From assembly GCA_004352715.1 (NCBI GenBank), contig SCFE01000057.1:1889308-1953307 (forward strand): 64,000 nt of DNA. Reading direction: 5' to 3'. Origin of the DNA: Hofstenia miamia. Taxonomy: Eukaryota > Xenacoelomorpha > Acoela. Below, in pieces: positions 11,566-21,951 of this stretch (positions are counted from its first letter, which is position 1; every line of letters starts with the position of its first letter). The notes beneath the pieces are model-generated. The model saw nothing but the letters and a program-made list of their open reading frames with translations. It did no database searches and was not told the DNA's origin. Made by a program: the position numbers and the translations under genes.

Positions 11566-12428
11566 AAAAATACTTTGCATGTAATTTGATAGGCTGTAAG
11601 ACATTGAAGTCACAAGATGGCACATGTATTAATTTTTTAAAATATTAAGATTCTCTCGTTAAAACTCCTGCTAAACATTATAATATTGCGATGCCTTAAT
11701 ACAAATCTAAGAACCTGTTTGTGGATTAAGTAATTTGAATAAACATTCCAATCTTCCATAATTCAGTAAATTATTTAAATTTTGTTAAAAATGAATTTTG
11801 CAAATTGAGTTTGAAAATCATCTTCTGCCCAAATTTGAAATGCTTTGTAAATCAGTAACTGCAATAATTTTAATTGACTAGAAATTCGCTGAAGTAGATG
11901 GATAGAAATGCATTACCGTGCGAATGATGAAGTTAGCGAAGTATCTCTTCTCTAACAAGAGTGCTATGGATAAAAAAGCANGATGCGAAATCAATTTTTT
12001 TAATATTTACTGCAAAAATATTTTGCATGTAATTTGATAGGCTGTAAGACATTGAAGTCACAAGATGGCACATGTATTAATTTTTTAAAATATTAAGATT
12101 CTCTCGTTAAAACTCCTGCTAAACATTATAATATTGCGATGCCTTAATACAAATCTAAGAACCTGTTTGTGGATTAAGTAATTTGAATAAACATTCCAAT
12201 CTTCCATAATTCAGTAAATTATTTAAATTTTGTTAAAAATGAATTTTGCAAATTGAGTTTGAAAATCATCTTCTGCCCAAATTTGAAATGCTTTGTAAAT
12301 CAGTAACTGCAATAATTTTAATTGACTAGAAATTAGCTGAAGTAGATGGATAGAAATGCATTACCGTGCGAATGATGAAGTTAGCGAAGTATCTCTTCTC
12401 TAACAAGAGTGCTATGGATAAAAAAGCA
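11566..12428. repeat. Direct duplication at single-n joins (offset 448 bp)
   Basis: Bases from about 11571 to 11980 recur at 12019-12428 with at least one substitution (AAATTCGCTG versus AAATTAGCTG). Single n characters mark the left border at 11565 and the break at 11981. The first copy stops at the n, inside the sequence that the second copy continues as an exon. This looks like an assembly join of two haplotypes. Confidence 0.85.
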
Positions 12429-12542
12429 ATGCGGTACATTATTCGGAGCCCACTGAGGTAAACAAGCAAAGTAAATGTGCAATTTCTAGATTTGATGTCA
12501 GAAAACAGCGAGGAGATGCTGTACTTCATGTAAACTCTTTTC
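12365..12542 (-). CDS. Internal exon of a probable membrane protein, family unknown
   Basis: Read on the minus strand, the exon follows a strong acceptor (AATTCTTATTCAG) and stops at a donor (CGCACG|GTAATG). It begins with the last base of a split codon and ends in phase 0, giving 59 residues. Many codons end in C or G (TAC AGC ATC TCC TCG CTG), unlike the flanks. The protein has a hydrophobic stretch (TFTLLVYLSGL) and another (IAFLSIALLL), followed by EKRYFANFIIRT; it may hold one or two membrane segments. An ATG at 12527-12529 lies just inside, so this could also be a first coding exon. Its 3' half (about 64 bases) is repeated at 11917-11980 by the assembly duplication. Confidence 0.5.
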
Positions 12543-12731
12543 CTGAATAAGAATTAAAATATATTGTTGAACGGGCTTATTTTTAAAGTAATACACATTT
12601 TGTTTTAGTTTTCACTCACTATCATTGCAAAACACTTGTTCTACTGTAAAGAAAGAATCGGGATTTCTTAGAAGATAGTGAAATTTTAAACCTGGAAAAT
12701 ACAAGGCAGGAAATTCAATTCCGGATAATAC

Positions 12732-12905
12732 CTGAGATGGAAGTGAGACGATTTTTGAGAACTGCCCTGCCCCGTCCCATAGAATTTGTGCCCTGCACCA
12801 TTTCCACGTGTTGATATCTGCTCCACATTGCCCAACATTTTATACTCTACTGCCCTTAAAATCCTAGTTCTAACCTCAAAAAGAAAAGCTAATTGCAAAA
12901 TATTC
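12732..12905. mobile_element. GC-rich MITE-like element, family M copy 2 (truncated)
   Basis: Starts CTGAGATGGAAGTGAGAC and contains CTGCCCTGCCCCGTCCC and CACGTGTTGATATCTG. The same order of motifs occurs in the copy at 18561. The right end is not recognisable, so the copy is truncated or decayed. Confidence 0.5.
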
Positions 12906-13850
12906 CAAATATTGAGAAAACTCAGACATACTTTCAATATAATTTCATAAATTTTAACTAAAGGTTTTCGTATTAATTCCCTAAGCTACCAAATACAGGT
13001 ATAATCAATGTCAGTTGAATTGATGAGTAATTTATTGAAATACACTTTGAATATACGATGAATGCTAGAAATGTGTGCAGTGGCTTTTTTTTACTTTTTG
13101 TAAGCACTACAATTTATTGAGTAGAAACAATATGATATTTAAAATTATTCAAAACCAATATTTTAGTAGATGTATTTTCGCGAAATTTTATGCATGCCTT
13201 AGTCTGAGAAATATGTAACAAAAACCACATGTTTTAAACCACAGCAATATTTATGTTTCTTATCAATATTTATTCTCCCTGTCCCTAACCAAAATATTCT
13301 ATAATCATACATAAACAGCAACTCAAAACATAAAATTACTTTCATCCATTATATATATATATATATATATATATATTGCGCCCACTGTGTATGTGAATAA
13401 TTCTCAAAGGTGTACACAGTCAAAATGGGCATGAAGTTTCATTGTACTCAGTGGGAGCGTTTCTTCACAGTTGATTAATTTAACCGAATTCGTTTACAAT
13501 ATTTTTTCTGACTTTTTTTTATAACAGATCCAGTTTCTTAAGCGCTGCAAGGACAAATTGAAAATCTTTTAAAGAAATATAAATTTTTTATTGCCCCATC
13601 TTGTACTCGAAGAAATTATACAGCTAACTTTGTACATTTTCAATATCGAACACTTTAAGTGGAAGTTTTATACAAAAATATGAACAAAAAAATAATTTTG
13701 CATTCCTTATGAGTGTTTTGCAAAAGAAAATATAGGTTCCCAGTAATTGAAGTCGAAAAATTGTAAAATAAGCTAAGTTGAACTTTTAGGTATTTAATTT
13801 GCTAATTCTGTAATTATTTTTACAAGAAATACTGTTGTACATATAAATAA

Positions 13851-13895
<45 letters not shown>

Positions 13896-14191
13896 TATAT
13901 GCACAAAATTAAAAAATATAAAGAGTACTGTGAAAAATATTTGACTATCTAATAAAGAAGTATATTTTTGCTGAAATGTGTGCATTAATATTCAGTGAAT
14001 TGATTGAATTGCTTTAGTTTTGTTAGTGAACGCTATCGAATAAATTTATGAATCAAATGCACGCACTGACAAGCTCCATCTGAAACTGTTTTTTCTTTTT
14101 CATATTTATCAAAAATGGATTTTACAATTTACAAAATAATGTTAAAATTTTCAACATTACAATAGCCGTCAGGTATAAATTAAAAGAGTAG
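12906..14191. other. Non-coding stretch with TA tracts
   Basis: Holds (TA)n tracts near 13351-13376 and 13856-13888 and a small fold-back at about 13379-13466 (GCGCCCACTG against CAGTGGGAGCG). The 63-residue minus-strand frame at 13794-13985 is built on the TA tract and is not a gene. Confidence 0.4.
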
Positions 14192-14349
14192 ACCATCTTT
14201 GGTAAGACAAAATCTACATCGTATCACTTTATTGTCAAACCAGAAACTTATTTCCAATCAAAAGGGAAAAAACACACAAGACCATGAAGCAAATGGAAGC
14301 TCGTTATGATGGCAAATTTAAATCTGCTCTGATGAGCGATTATATATGA
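14192..14349 (+). pseudogene. Fragment of a mobile-element protein, disrupted by TGA
   Basis: A 52-codon frame ends in KTMKQMEARYDGKFKSALM then SDYI and TGA. It resembles a segment I recall from repeat-encoded proteins of many animals, of the form FHQDI..ME.RYQG.W...MM.DYCW, where a tryptophan stands at the position now read as TGA. Downstream, in the same frame, two residue-like codons are followed by TAG. I therefore read it as a decayed scrap, not a host exon. I cannot assign the element class from memory with certainty. Confidence 0.4.
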
Positions 14350-15149
14350 TGCAACTTATAGAAGACATCATTAAAACATTTTTCTTCTTAATATTATTTT
14401 TTCCTATGGCACCCCGAATTTTTTTGTGAAAATAAAATATTTGATTGCAGCTTTTCACTTTTTGATCGCAAAACAATGTAATTCACATTACTTTTAGACT
14501 TTGATGGTGTAACAATTAAAAATTAAAAAAAATTACTACGCACAGTTGAATTCAGAACAAATGTGCTGAAAACAAATAGCATGGAGCCTCTGATCACACT
14601 GCACCCTATGTTAAATGTGTGAAGTTATATCCATAAAAGCCAAAAGCATTACGGTGAAACAAATGAAGTGAAAATTTTGACAAAAATTAGGTTGGAAATT
14701 GAAAATTAATTCATATTTCAGGTTGGATCAAACCTATGTCAAAATAATTTAGGTAGGAATAGGAAAGTACTAAAATTTCAAGCCAATTTTCACCTTCGCC
14801 CACAAACATGTATTCACTTGAATTAAATCGTATCAAAATTCTATAAGATTTTCTACAAGAAAGAATGAGTATGTTCAAATTTCACATTATCTATAAACAA
14901 TTAAATATTTTCTCTAAAAGTGATGAAATTCATGAAATTTGTGTCTATGTAGTGTAAGTCAGTGAAATATCAGATTGTAAGTGTACATTATTGCTGATGT
15001 GTATTGTAATGTAAACAATTAACACTATTAATTTAATTGTTATTATATTGCTCATTTCTCTTTACAAATATAAATTCAAACTATCGCATTCTTCTGTCTA
15101 AAACTTTCAATTAGTATCTTAAAACACTCTATTTCGCTCAAGAACATGA

Positions 15150-15482
15150 CACCTATCGACTAAAATACAAAATATCTTCTTACTATCAAATTCAAATGAG
15201 TATGTTATCAAATACTATTTTAATTCAAATTTGGTCAACCGCGGACAATATATTAAAATAAATGAACGTTATAAAAAATTCTTATGCTTAGATAAACGAT
15301 ATAATAGCTTTCACCACACAGCAACTAGGGTATGGAATAACTTAGACCATGAAATTGAAATCGAAAAACTACAAGAAATTCAGAAAAAAATTGCGAAGAT
15401 CCTCTTAATCCGCTTTAACAAAGCCACCCGCACACACGCACTCACACATTTATATTATATATATTTTATTATTATTTTGTAA
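15150..15482 (+). pseudogene. C-terminal scrap of a LINE-like ORF2
   Basis: A frame open from 15150 to the TAA at 15480 contains RGQYIKINERYKKF and then SFHHTATRVWNNLDHEIE. The pattern of an aromatic residue, an alanine-rich step and WN-L resembles the end of non-LTR retrotransposon ORF2 proteins (SF...A...WN.LP). It is followed by AATAAA near 15526, as expected of a LINE 3' tail. No reverse transcriptase motifs are found upstream, so the copy is 5' truncated. Confidence 0.45.
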
Positions 15483-15612
15483 ATACATGTAGTTGTAGTT
15501 TGTAGCTTTTTCTGTTATTTACAGCAATAAATTTGCTTTGACTCTCATTATTATATAAGTTTTAAAGTAGTAATTTAAACATTACTATAATTATTATTCA
15601 TTTTATATATAG

Positions 15613-16272
15613 TTGTTATTTATTGCTGCAAAAGCGAGTGCCACAGAGAAGGCTTTGTGTACTATTTGGTTGGTAAATTCTCAATCGTATATCACAGTGA
15701 AGAGGAAATATCAAATGGAATATGGCAAGGAGTGCCCTTCTGAAAGACAAGTCAAGCATTATTATAATAATTTAATAATTAGTGGATCAGTGTTTTTGGA
15801 AAAGGCCGGTTCATCAGCCACTGTTACAACATCTAACAATTCTGTTCTCGTCAAGAATTTTTCACTGACAATCCTCACTCTTCTACCTACGATGCTGTAA
15901 CATCCCTGAAAATCAGCGAAACATCTATTTGCTGTATACTAAAAGCTAGTAAATATCATCCATATAAATTACAACTCACTCGGCAGTTATTGCCTGAAGA
16001 CGAAGTCGATCATATGATATTCTGTCAACGGGAATTGGACAAGATCGCCGCTAATCCAATGCAGAATGCCTGTCTTCCTATTAAGGATGACACAATTTGG
16101 ATTTGTAAACCGTCATAACATGCGCTACTGGGCAAAAGAAAATCTCTTTATCTTGCAAGTCAATATCAAAAGATATGCTAGAAAGTGTTTTTATGAACTA
16201 TCAGAAAAGATTATAAGAATGTGTGATTCAGGGAGGGGAGGCAGGTTGAGACTGCATAGCTTGTGTAGGTAA
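15613..16272 (+). pseudogene. Decayed mariner/IS630-type transposase
   Basis: Three overlapping frames, shifted near 15845-15900 and 16066-16095, read together like a single transposase. The N-terminal helix-turn-helix contains TIWLVNSQSYITVKRKYQME then ECPSERQVKHYYNN. A second helical region has KISETSICCILKASKYHPYK and QLTRQLLPED, followed by IFCQREL. A DDE-domain piece has DDTIWI or TQFGF, then VNRHNMRYWAKEN. The order matches animal transposases with an N-terminal DUF4817-type helix-turn-helix. The rest of the catalytic domain is mostly missing; the final EKIIRMC may be the usual C-terminal segment. It directly follows the LINE scrap. Confidence 0.6.
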
Positions 16273-17530
16273 ATTATATTTGCATTATAAATTTTGGATG
16301 TTTTGCTATTGTCGGATAAAATAACCTTTTGAAAATTATCACGTTTTCCTTGTCTAAAAGAATATTACAATCCGGCTATTTCACTGACTTACCCTGCATA
16401 TAATTGTAATGAATAAATCGGTTTTACCATATACACCTGCCAATACATTTGTCCTGAGTTGGGCACTGCTTGGAAAGATAAATAAGTGATTTTTTAAAGT
16501 TTATAGTAACATAGATGCATTCTGAAAGGTAGAAGTTTGTTTGCATGCAGAACTCATGACTTACTTATCAGCATAATATTTTGAATTACTTGATTGGTAA
16601 ACATGTCACACGTAATTTGATCTACCTATAATTAGAAAGTGCGAACTAATTGTAAAAGTTACATACTTCAGAAAAGCGTGGTTACTTTCAAGCTATGACA
16701 GATGGAAAATTGCATAGATTCAAATTGATTAAAAAATATTAAAATTAATGCACCATTAAATCTAGATTTTCATTGTTAAGTTCAGTAGGCTTATTAAAAA
16801 AATTTTAAATGGATAGGATTAATATTTACAAAGTGCATTAAATTTCATCAAACACAATGTATATAAACCATCTTTGCCCAAATTTTATGTCAGTGAAAAG
16901 TTTAAAATTAAGCAAATTTGGTTTGACAAAAAAATATTAGGAGATTTTAAAATTAAAATTTTGAATTTTTTGCAGAAGTTGAAGTCAGTACTATTAATCT
17001 TAAACAGCATGGTGTCCTTTAAAAAGGACAAACTTATCTCAAGTAGTTCTGCAAAGCATAATCTCTGAAGACAACATTGTTATACACTTTCATCCACAGA
17101 AAACATATTTCCTTGTTGTTGGTTGATTTGTAAATTATTGGAAACAATTGAATCTCTTTAATTTGACTGTTCAAAGTGTAATGTTCGTCTTTGTATGGTT
17201 GCTAGAAATTGCTTTGCTGTATTTCATGATGTTGTACTAGATTAAAAAATTGTAATTCAGCGTTGAGTTCATGTAAATAATATAATCATTTTAATCATAT
17301 CACAAATTCTGTTTTACGACAATTTGCCAATTGTCTTTTTAATAGACCAAACCTATTCTGAGCGACGATATTATAAAAATGAGAAAATCATCTTGTGACC
17401 TTTTTATAAATACAAAATATGTACAATTCTCAAATTGAAATTTTTGAAATATTTGTAGAACACAGCTGAGCAGTTTAAGGTTAAATTCAAGCATTCATGC
17501 TCCATCACAATATTCAACACAAATTAAATT
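16273..17530. other. Non-coding stretch; one weak candidate exon
   Basis: AT-rich. The only item with a good acceptor (GAATTTTTTGCAG) begins at 16976 and runs 30 codons to TGA at 17066-17068. Two reading frames are open after it, so I do not call it a gene. Nothing else is recognised. Confidence 0.3.
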
Positions 17531-17690
17531 TTGGGGCATTTAAGGACAGTGTTCTGTATTGCAAATTTCATGAGTGGGAGGGTTATTTTCATGTTGGAAA
17601 CGGTCTTGTCCCATCACTTGAATCGACCCATCTACCACTAACCGGCGACCCATCCAGATCAAAGAAAGATTGATAGTGTAACCCGCACAA
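17531..17690. other. GC-richer island, probable transposon scrap
   Basis: A GC-richer patch with repeated GACCCATC-type words (TCGACCCATC, GCGACCCATCC). One minus-strand frame is open for 60 codons here but has no splice or family support. The words recall those in family M, but I could not align the two. Confidence 0.25.
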
Positions 17691-18560
17691 ACTGTTTTAA
17701 AGTAAATTATCAATGCAAACAATACGAAATAATTAAAAAATAATAAAATCTTTAAGATTATTCAAATATTCAAATGCTTGACGTCTTAAGTTTCTCTATA
17801 AATCTGTTGATGTTTTTCCACCTAACGATATATATTACCCGCGACATGATTAGAGACGTAAATTTTTTGTATTTAGAATTCATTGTTTGAACTTAAGTAA
17901 CTATATTCCAAAATTATGATTCTTAGCATGACTTGCAAATTGACATTATTTTCCAAAGGATTTTGTCCACAACCCCCTCCATTGTTCATGGCTAATGATA
18001 GACCAAATGTTACGACCAAATCAAGTCGATCAATTTCCCTCACTTGTAATCATTATATATATATATATATACACACACACATATATATATATATATATTA
18101 TTCTAAGTAAAATTGGGCTATTTAGAATTTCAAAAATAGGCATTTCAAAAGGCACTATGATATATTGCATTAATTATATTTTAAAAAATTGTACCCAATT
18201 GATTTTAATGTTATGTTCAAAATTTTTGAAATGCTTACATACTATCAATATAAATTATGCTGAAATATTTAAATGTAATACCATGAAATCCAAAAAAGCA
18301 CAAATACTAAAATTGGGCAACGAATTTTAGTTTATTTGAGAAGTGAAGGATAATCCGTTTTTCAAAGATAAGAGAAATGTTGGGAAACACGCTGCCTGTT
18401 CAAACGTTCGCTAATTTCTATACTGAGTTGATGTAATATAGCAAAATAGTCAAGATTCATGAAATCTTCTGTAACTTTGAAATGTTAGTTTTGAACTCAT
18501 CAGCACATGATTGACATTTAAAATCTCTAAAGCCAAAATGATTATGAATAGTTTCAAATG

Positions 18561-18974
18561 CAGCGATGGAAGTTGGGCAGAGTTTTGTGAACTGCCCCAC
18601 CCCCGTCCCACTGACATTGCGCCGTTCCCCATACTCACGTGTTGATATCTGGTTTTACTGTCCCAAATTTCGACTCAACAAAATTTCTCAAAAACTGCGA
18701 TATCATATTGCCCATATTTTTCATGACATTTTTCATTACACCACACCAGCTCTTCCAAATATTTTAAATCCCTTACTGCTTAGAGAAAATAGAATATTTA
18801 TTTTCAAATTTCAGCTACTATTACTAAAAAAAGAAATTTAATAATATAGTGGCAATGCATAATAAGAGCCTAATAGCAATAGTTTTATTTAAATTAAGAT
18901 TTATACAAGAGTAGTCTCAATTAAACAGTGTAATTGCAAAGCCCTTGGGTTGACCAGCCCCACTTCCATTTCTG
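18561..18974. mobile_element. GC-rich MITE-like element, family M copy 3 (both ends)
   Basis: The ends form an inverted repeat: CAGCGATGGAAGTTGGGC on the left and GCCCCACTTCCATTTCTG on the right, 16 of 18 positions pairing. Length is 414 bp and there is no transposase. Flanking octamers (TTCAAATG and TCCAAAAT) match only partly, so the target duplication is unproven. CAG...CTG ends are usual for hAT elements. Open frames of 62 and 91 residues across it are incidental. Confidence 0.6.
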
Positions 18975-20029
18975 TCCAAAATGTTTTAATAAAAGAAAAT
19001 CGGCTTGTTTTTCCAACTGCTTTTCCCAATTGAATCTAGCTGTAAGTCTTTAATTCCCAAGGCATTCGTCTTTTAGGGAGCGAAGATACAAATTTGCTGC
19101 TTTACATATATATTGCACAGAGGTATTCGTGAATTTCGAAATATTGTTTTACATGTTTACATGTATAGAGGTTTTATGTCATAATAAATTTACTGAAAAT
19201 TTGTTCTTCTATGCTTTTAAAAATTGTGAAATTTAAACAAGTTATGAGCTATCGTAAATATTCGATCAAATCATTACTACTGCAACCACAGAAAAAGACA
19301 TGGCTATGGCTTTTTTCCTCCCATAGATGTCTTATAATGAATAAGAAGAATTTGAATGATTTTAAAAAGTCTAGGTTATATTTAAAATATAATAGGTTAA
19401 TGACTTCAACCACTTCAAAAAACAAACTTTTGTAACAAAAGTTCATCATTACATGGAAGCAAATTCACCAATATATGCATCAATTCCCAAGAATTCCAAA
19501 TTTCTTAAGCTTAAACTGCCTATGTTCTTTTATAAAGAATAGTTTTCCAGATTAGCAAACAATTTTCTTAAGAAATTTGAAAGTGCTGAGATATCGACAC
19601 ATCTTTTGAAAAAAGTGTTGAAAATTTATACAAAAATATAGCTGTGGCTGAAGTGTTTAAAAAGATTAACTATTTTTCATTGAAAATATCATTCTTAAAG
19701 TTCAGATAATCAATCCATCGAATTCTAATGTGAGCAACAACTATACTTATCTCTTTACGTATATAGCCCACCCACACCCATTGATATGTGCCACAATGTA
19801 GAGTCAGAGTTTGAGGTGCTTTTAGATTTTAGATAGCTTAATTAGTTTTTCTTCTATTAAACTTGACAGGCTATTGCATCGCGCCCTTCGCTGAATCTTC
19901 TTTTAAAGGATACCCTTTTGCCAATTTCCATGTACCTTAGTTTCTAGATCGCACTTTCTTAAAATACTTCTTGAAATTTAGGACTTCGAATTTTTAGGTT
20001 TTCTTAAAAAATTCTCTGCTGCATCAAAC
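18975..20029. other. Non-coding stretch
   Basis: No element or exon recognised. Overlapping plus and minus frames near 19211-19449 are 66-74 codons long, mutually antisense, AT-rich and without splice or family signals. Confidence 0.35.
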
Positions 20030-20828
20030 TACTACTTCTTCTCTACTACTATCTTTTTTCTTCTTCTTCTTTATTATAAAACATCTCCTAATAATTATTA
20101 TCGTCAAAAAGTATTATAAAAACAATTCTTTTTTTTTTTCTTCTTCTTCATTATTGTTTTCTTCTTAAAAACTATTTCTTCTTCTCTGTATCTGCTCCTG
20201 ACACTCGTTTCTCTAATTTTGTTCATATTTTCTTGGTATAAATATATTTTTTTTTTATTTTTATTATCCACTTCTTGGTAGTAGACAACATTTTTATTAT
20301 TATTATTATTATTATTTTATTAAAATATTAATAATAAAAAAAAGGTAAAAAGGATGACAATGAAGAAAAAAATTTTTAGAAGAATTATTATTTGTTGATA
20401 AAAAAACAGTATTTTTAAAAAAAGAGATGTTGTTATGAATTAATTTATATTTTTTTTTTTTTTTTTAATGATAATAAATTATTATAAAAAAAAAAAAATG
20501 ATAATAATAATATATTATTATCTTCTTGTGGGTCTTCTTTTCTTTATCATGCAGTATGATACAGGAATTAGGAGAATTGTAGAAGAATAATAGTATAACA
20601 ATAATAGTACTAGAACAACAATTATAATGCTTTAGCTAATAGCATTCTACAACAATAAAAACTATTGAAAAAAAAAAAATTTTTTTTTAATAAAAAAGTT
20701 TTTTATAATAATAATAATTTTATAATAATGCTGCTGATTATTTAATAATAGATGGAATTAATTATTATTTTTTTCTTTTTATTTGATTTTAATTTTTTAT
20801 TATTATCATCATAAAAAAAAAATCATAA
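20030..20828. repeat. Degenerate trinucleotide and homopolymer tract ending in a gap
   Basis: Nearly the whole stretch is made of TTC, TTA, ATT and AAT words and long runs of A or T, including a perfect (ATT)n at about 20294-20315. G and C are very scarce after 20280. It ends directly in the N gap at 20829-21081, so assembly quality here is poor. Confidence 0.75.
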
Positions 20829-21081
20829 NNNNNNNNNNNNNNNNNNNNNNNNNNNNNNNNNNNNNNNNNNNNNNNNNNNNNNNNNNNNNNNNNNNNNNNN
20901 NNNNNNNNNNNNNNNNNNNNNNNNNNNNNNNNNNNNNNNNNNNNNNNNNNNNNNNNNNNNNNNNNNNNNNNNNNNNNNNNNNNNNNNNNNNNNNNNNNNN
21001 NNNNNNNNNNNNNNNNNNNNNNNNNNNNNNNNNNNNNNNNNNNNNNNNNNNNNNNNNNNNNNNNNNNNNNNNNNNNNNNNN
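20829..21081. other. Assembly gap (253 N)
   Basis: Run of N followed by a short (TA)n tract; no sequence to interpret. The open frame reported through it is meaningless. Confidence 0.99.
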
Positions 21082-21307
21082 ATATATATATATATGAAAT
21101 TACACTTTACGAGAGAATAAAGACATTCATCACAAGATTCTATTTACACTATTAATTGATTAACAAATTACTGAAGTGAAATTCATCATCATATTGACGC
21201 ATATTTTAGAATATCAGGAAATAAACTTCAGTATACATTTATGAATTCTACAAAAATATAGTGATTACCTAAGAGGTATATATCATACATTTCGTATTAA
21301 CAACATT

Positions 21308-21523
21308 CTAGAGATACTTCTTCAGAATATCATTATGCATCGATTCAAGAATATCGTTGAGCATTGAAGTCATAAGTAGTGTGTCCCTGTAGATGTGATG
21401 GCCTCTAAGGTACATGAATGTTTTCGTATCCCCGTGAAGTCCGCGATTTCTAGGACATGTCATTTCTGTACCTCTTAATCTGAGGGTTTCCATTGTTTCT
21501 TCCGCTTTGTCTAATCTCTGAGC
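21308..21523 (-). CDS. Terminal exon, protein of unknown family (gene B)
   Basis: On the minus strand an acceptor (ACAATCTTTTAG) is followed by 71 codons and a TAG stop. It starts in phase 0. The sequence starts with a helical stretch (AQRLDKAEETMETLRLRG), then has two cysteine/arginine-rich turns (TEMTCPRNRG) and a helical tail ending NDILESMHNDILKKYL. Codon choice is mixed, with more G and C than the flanks. It pairs in phase with the exon at 21730-21951 through a 206-bp intron. I do not recognise the protein; it is mostly helical and soluble-looking. Confidence 0.6.
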   Translation of the reverse strand, partial: AQRLDKAEETMETLRLRGTEMTCPRNRGLHGDTKTFMYLRGHHIYRDTLLMTSMLNDILESMHNDILKKYL

Positions 21524-21729
21524 CTAAAAGATTGTGATCAGGATACAAGAAATGTAAATTTTTACATTCTTAAGTTCATTATACTCAATTAAATATCAAA
21601 TATAAGCAAGATAATAAAAAATAAATCTAGTTTATGAAATTCAAAAATTATTTTGAAAGAAATACGCATAGGCTAATATCTTTAGGCATGTTAGCATGAG
21701 CTATTTAAGGTATAATATGAAAGCTAAAC

Positions 21730-21951
21730 CATGTTGAACAATGAATTGTTGATAATTAGAATCATTTTTAGAATGTCTTTGTGTGCTGACAAGAAAAGCT
21801 CCCTGCCATCGGAATGCAACATTTGAGAATTACACGTGACAGGCCATTCCGTTGAGTTGGAGTTGGATTCTTTCTCCTGAAGCAACAGACGACTAATGAA
21901 TGAATCCAAAACGGCCAATTCGTCAAATATATGATGGAAATTCTTGTGCAT
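21730..21951 (-). CDS. Exon of gene B, protein of unknown family
   Basis: Seventy-four codons beginning with ATG directly after an acceptor-like ATGATTTAG, ending at a donor (AACATG|GTTTAG) in phase 0. The frame stops at the TAG within that donor, as expected of an intron. Residues include HHIFDELAVLDSFISRLLLQ, a good amphipathic helix, then an Asn/Ser-rich turn and another helix. Joined with the next exon it gives a 145-residue helical C-terminal part or, if the ATG is the true start, the whole protein. The weak donor (GTTTAG) is the main doubt. Confidence 0.5.

Noticed and set aside
20783-21097. 104-codon frame
   Set aside because: Almost entirely N; an artefact of translating the gap. The same holds for the frames at 56464-56815.
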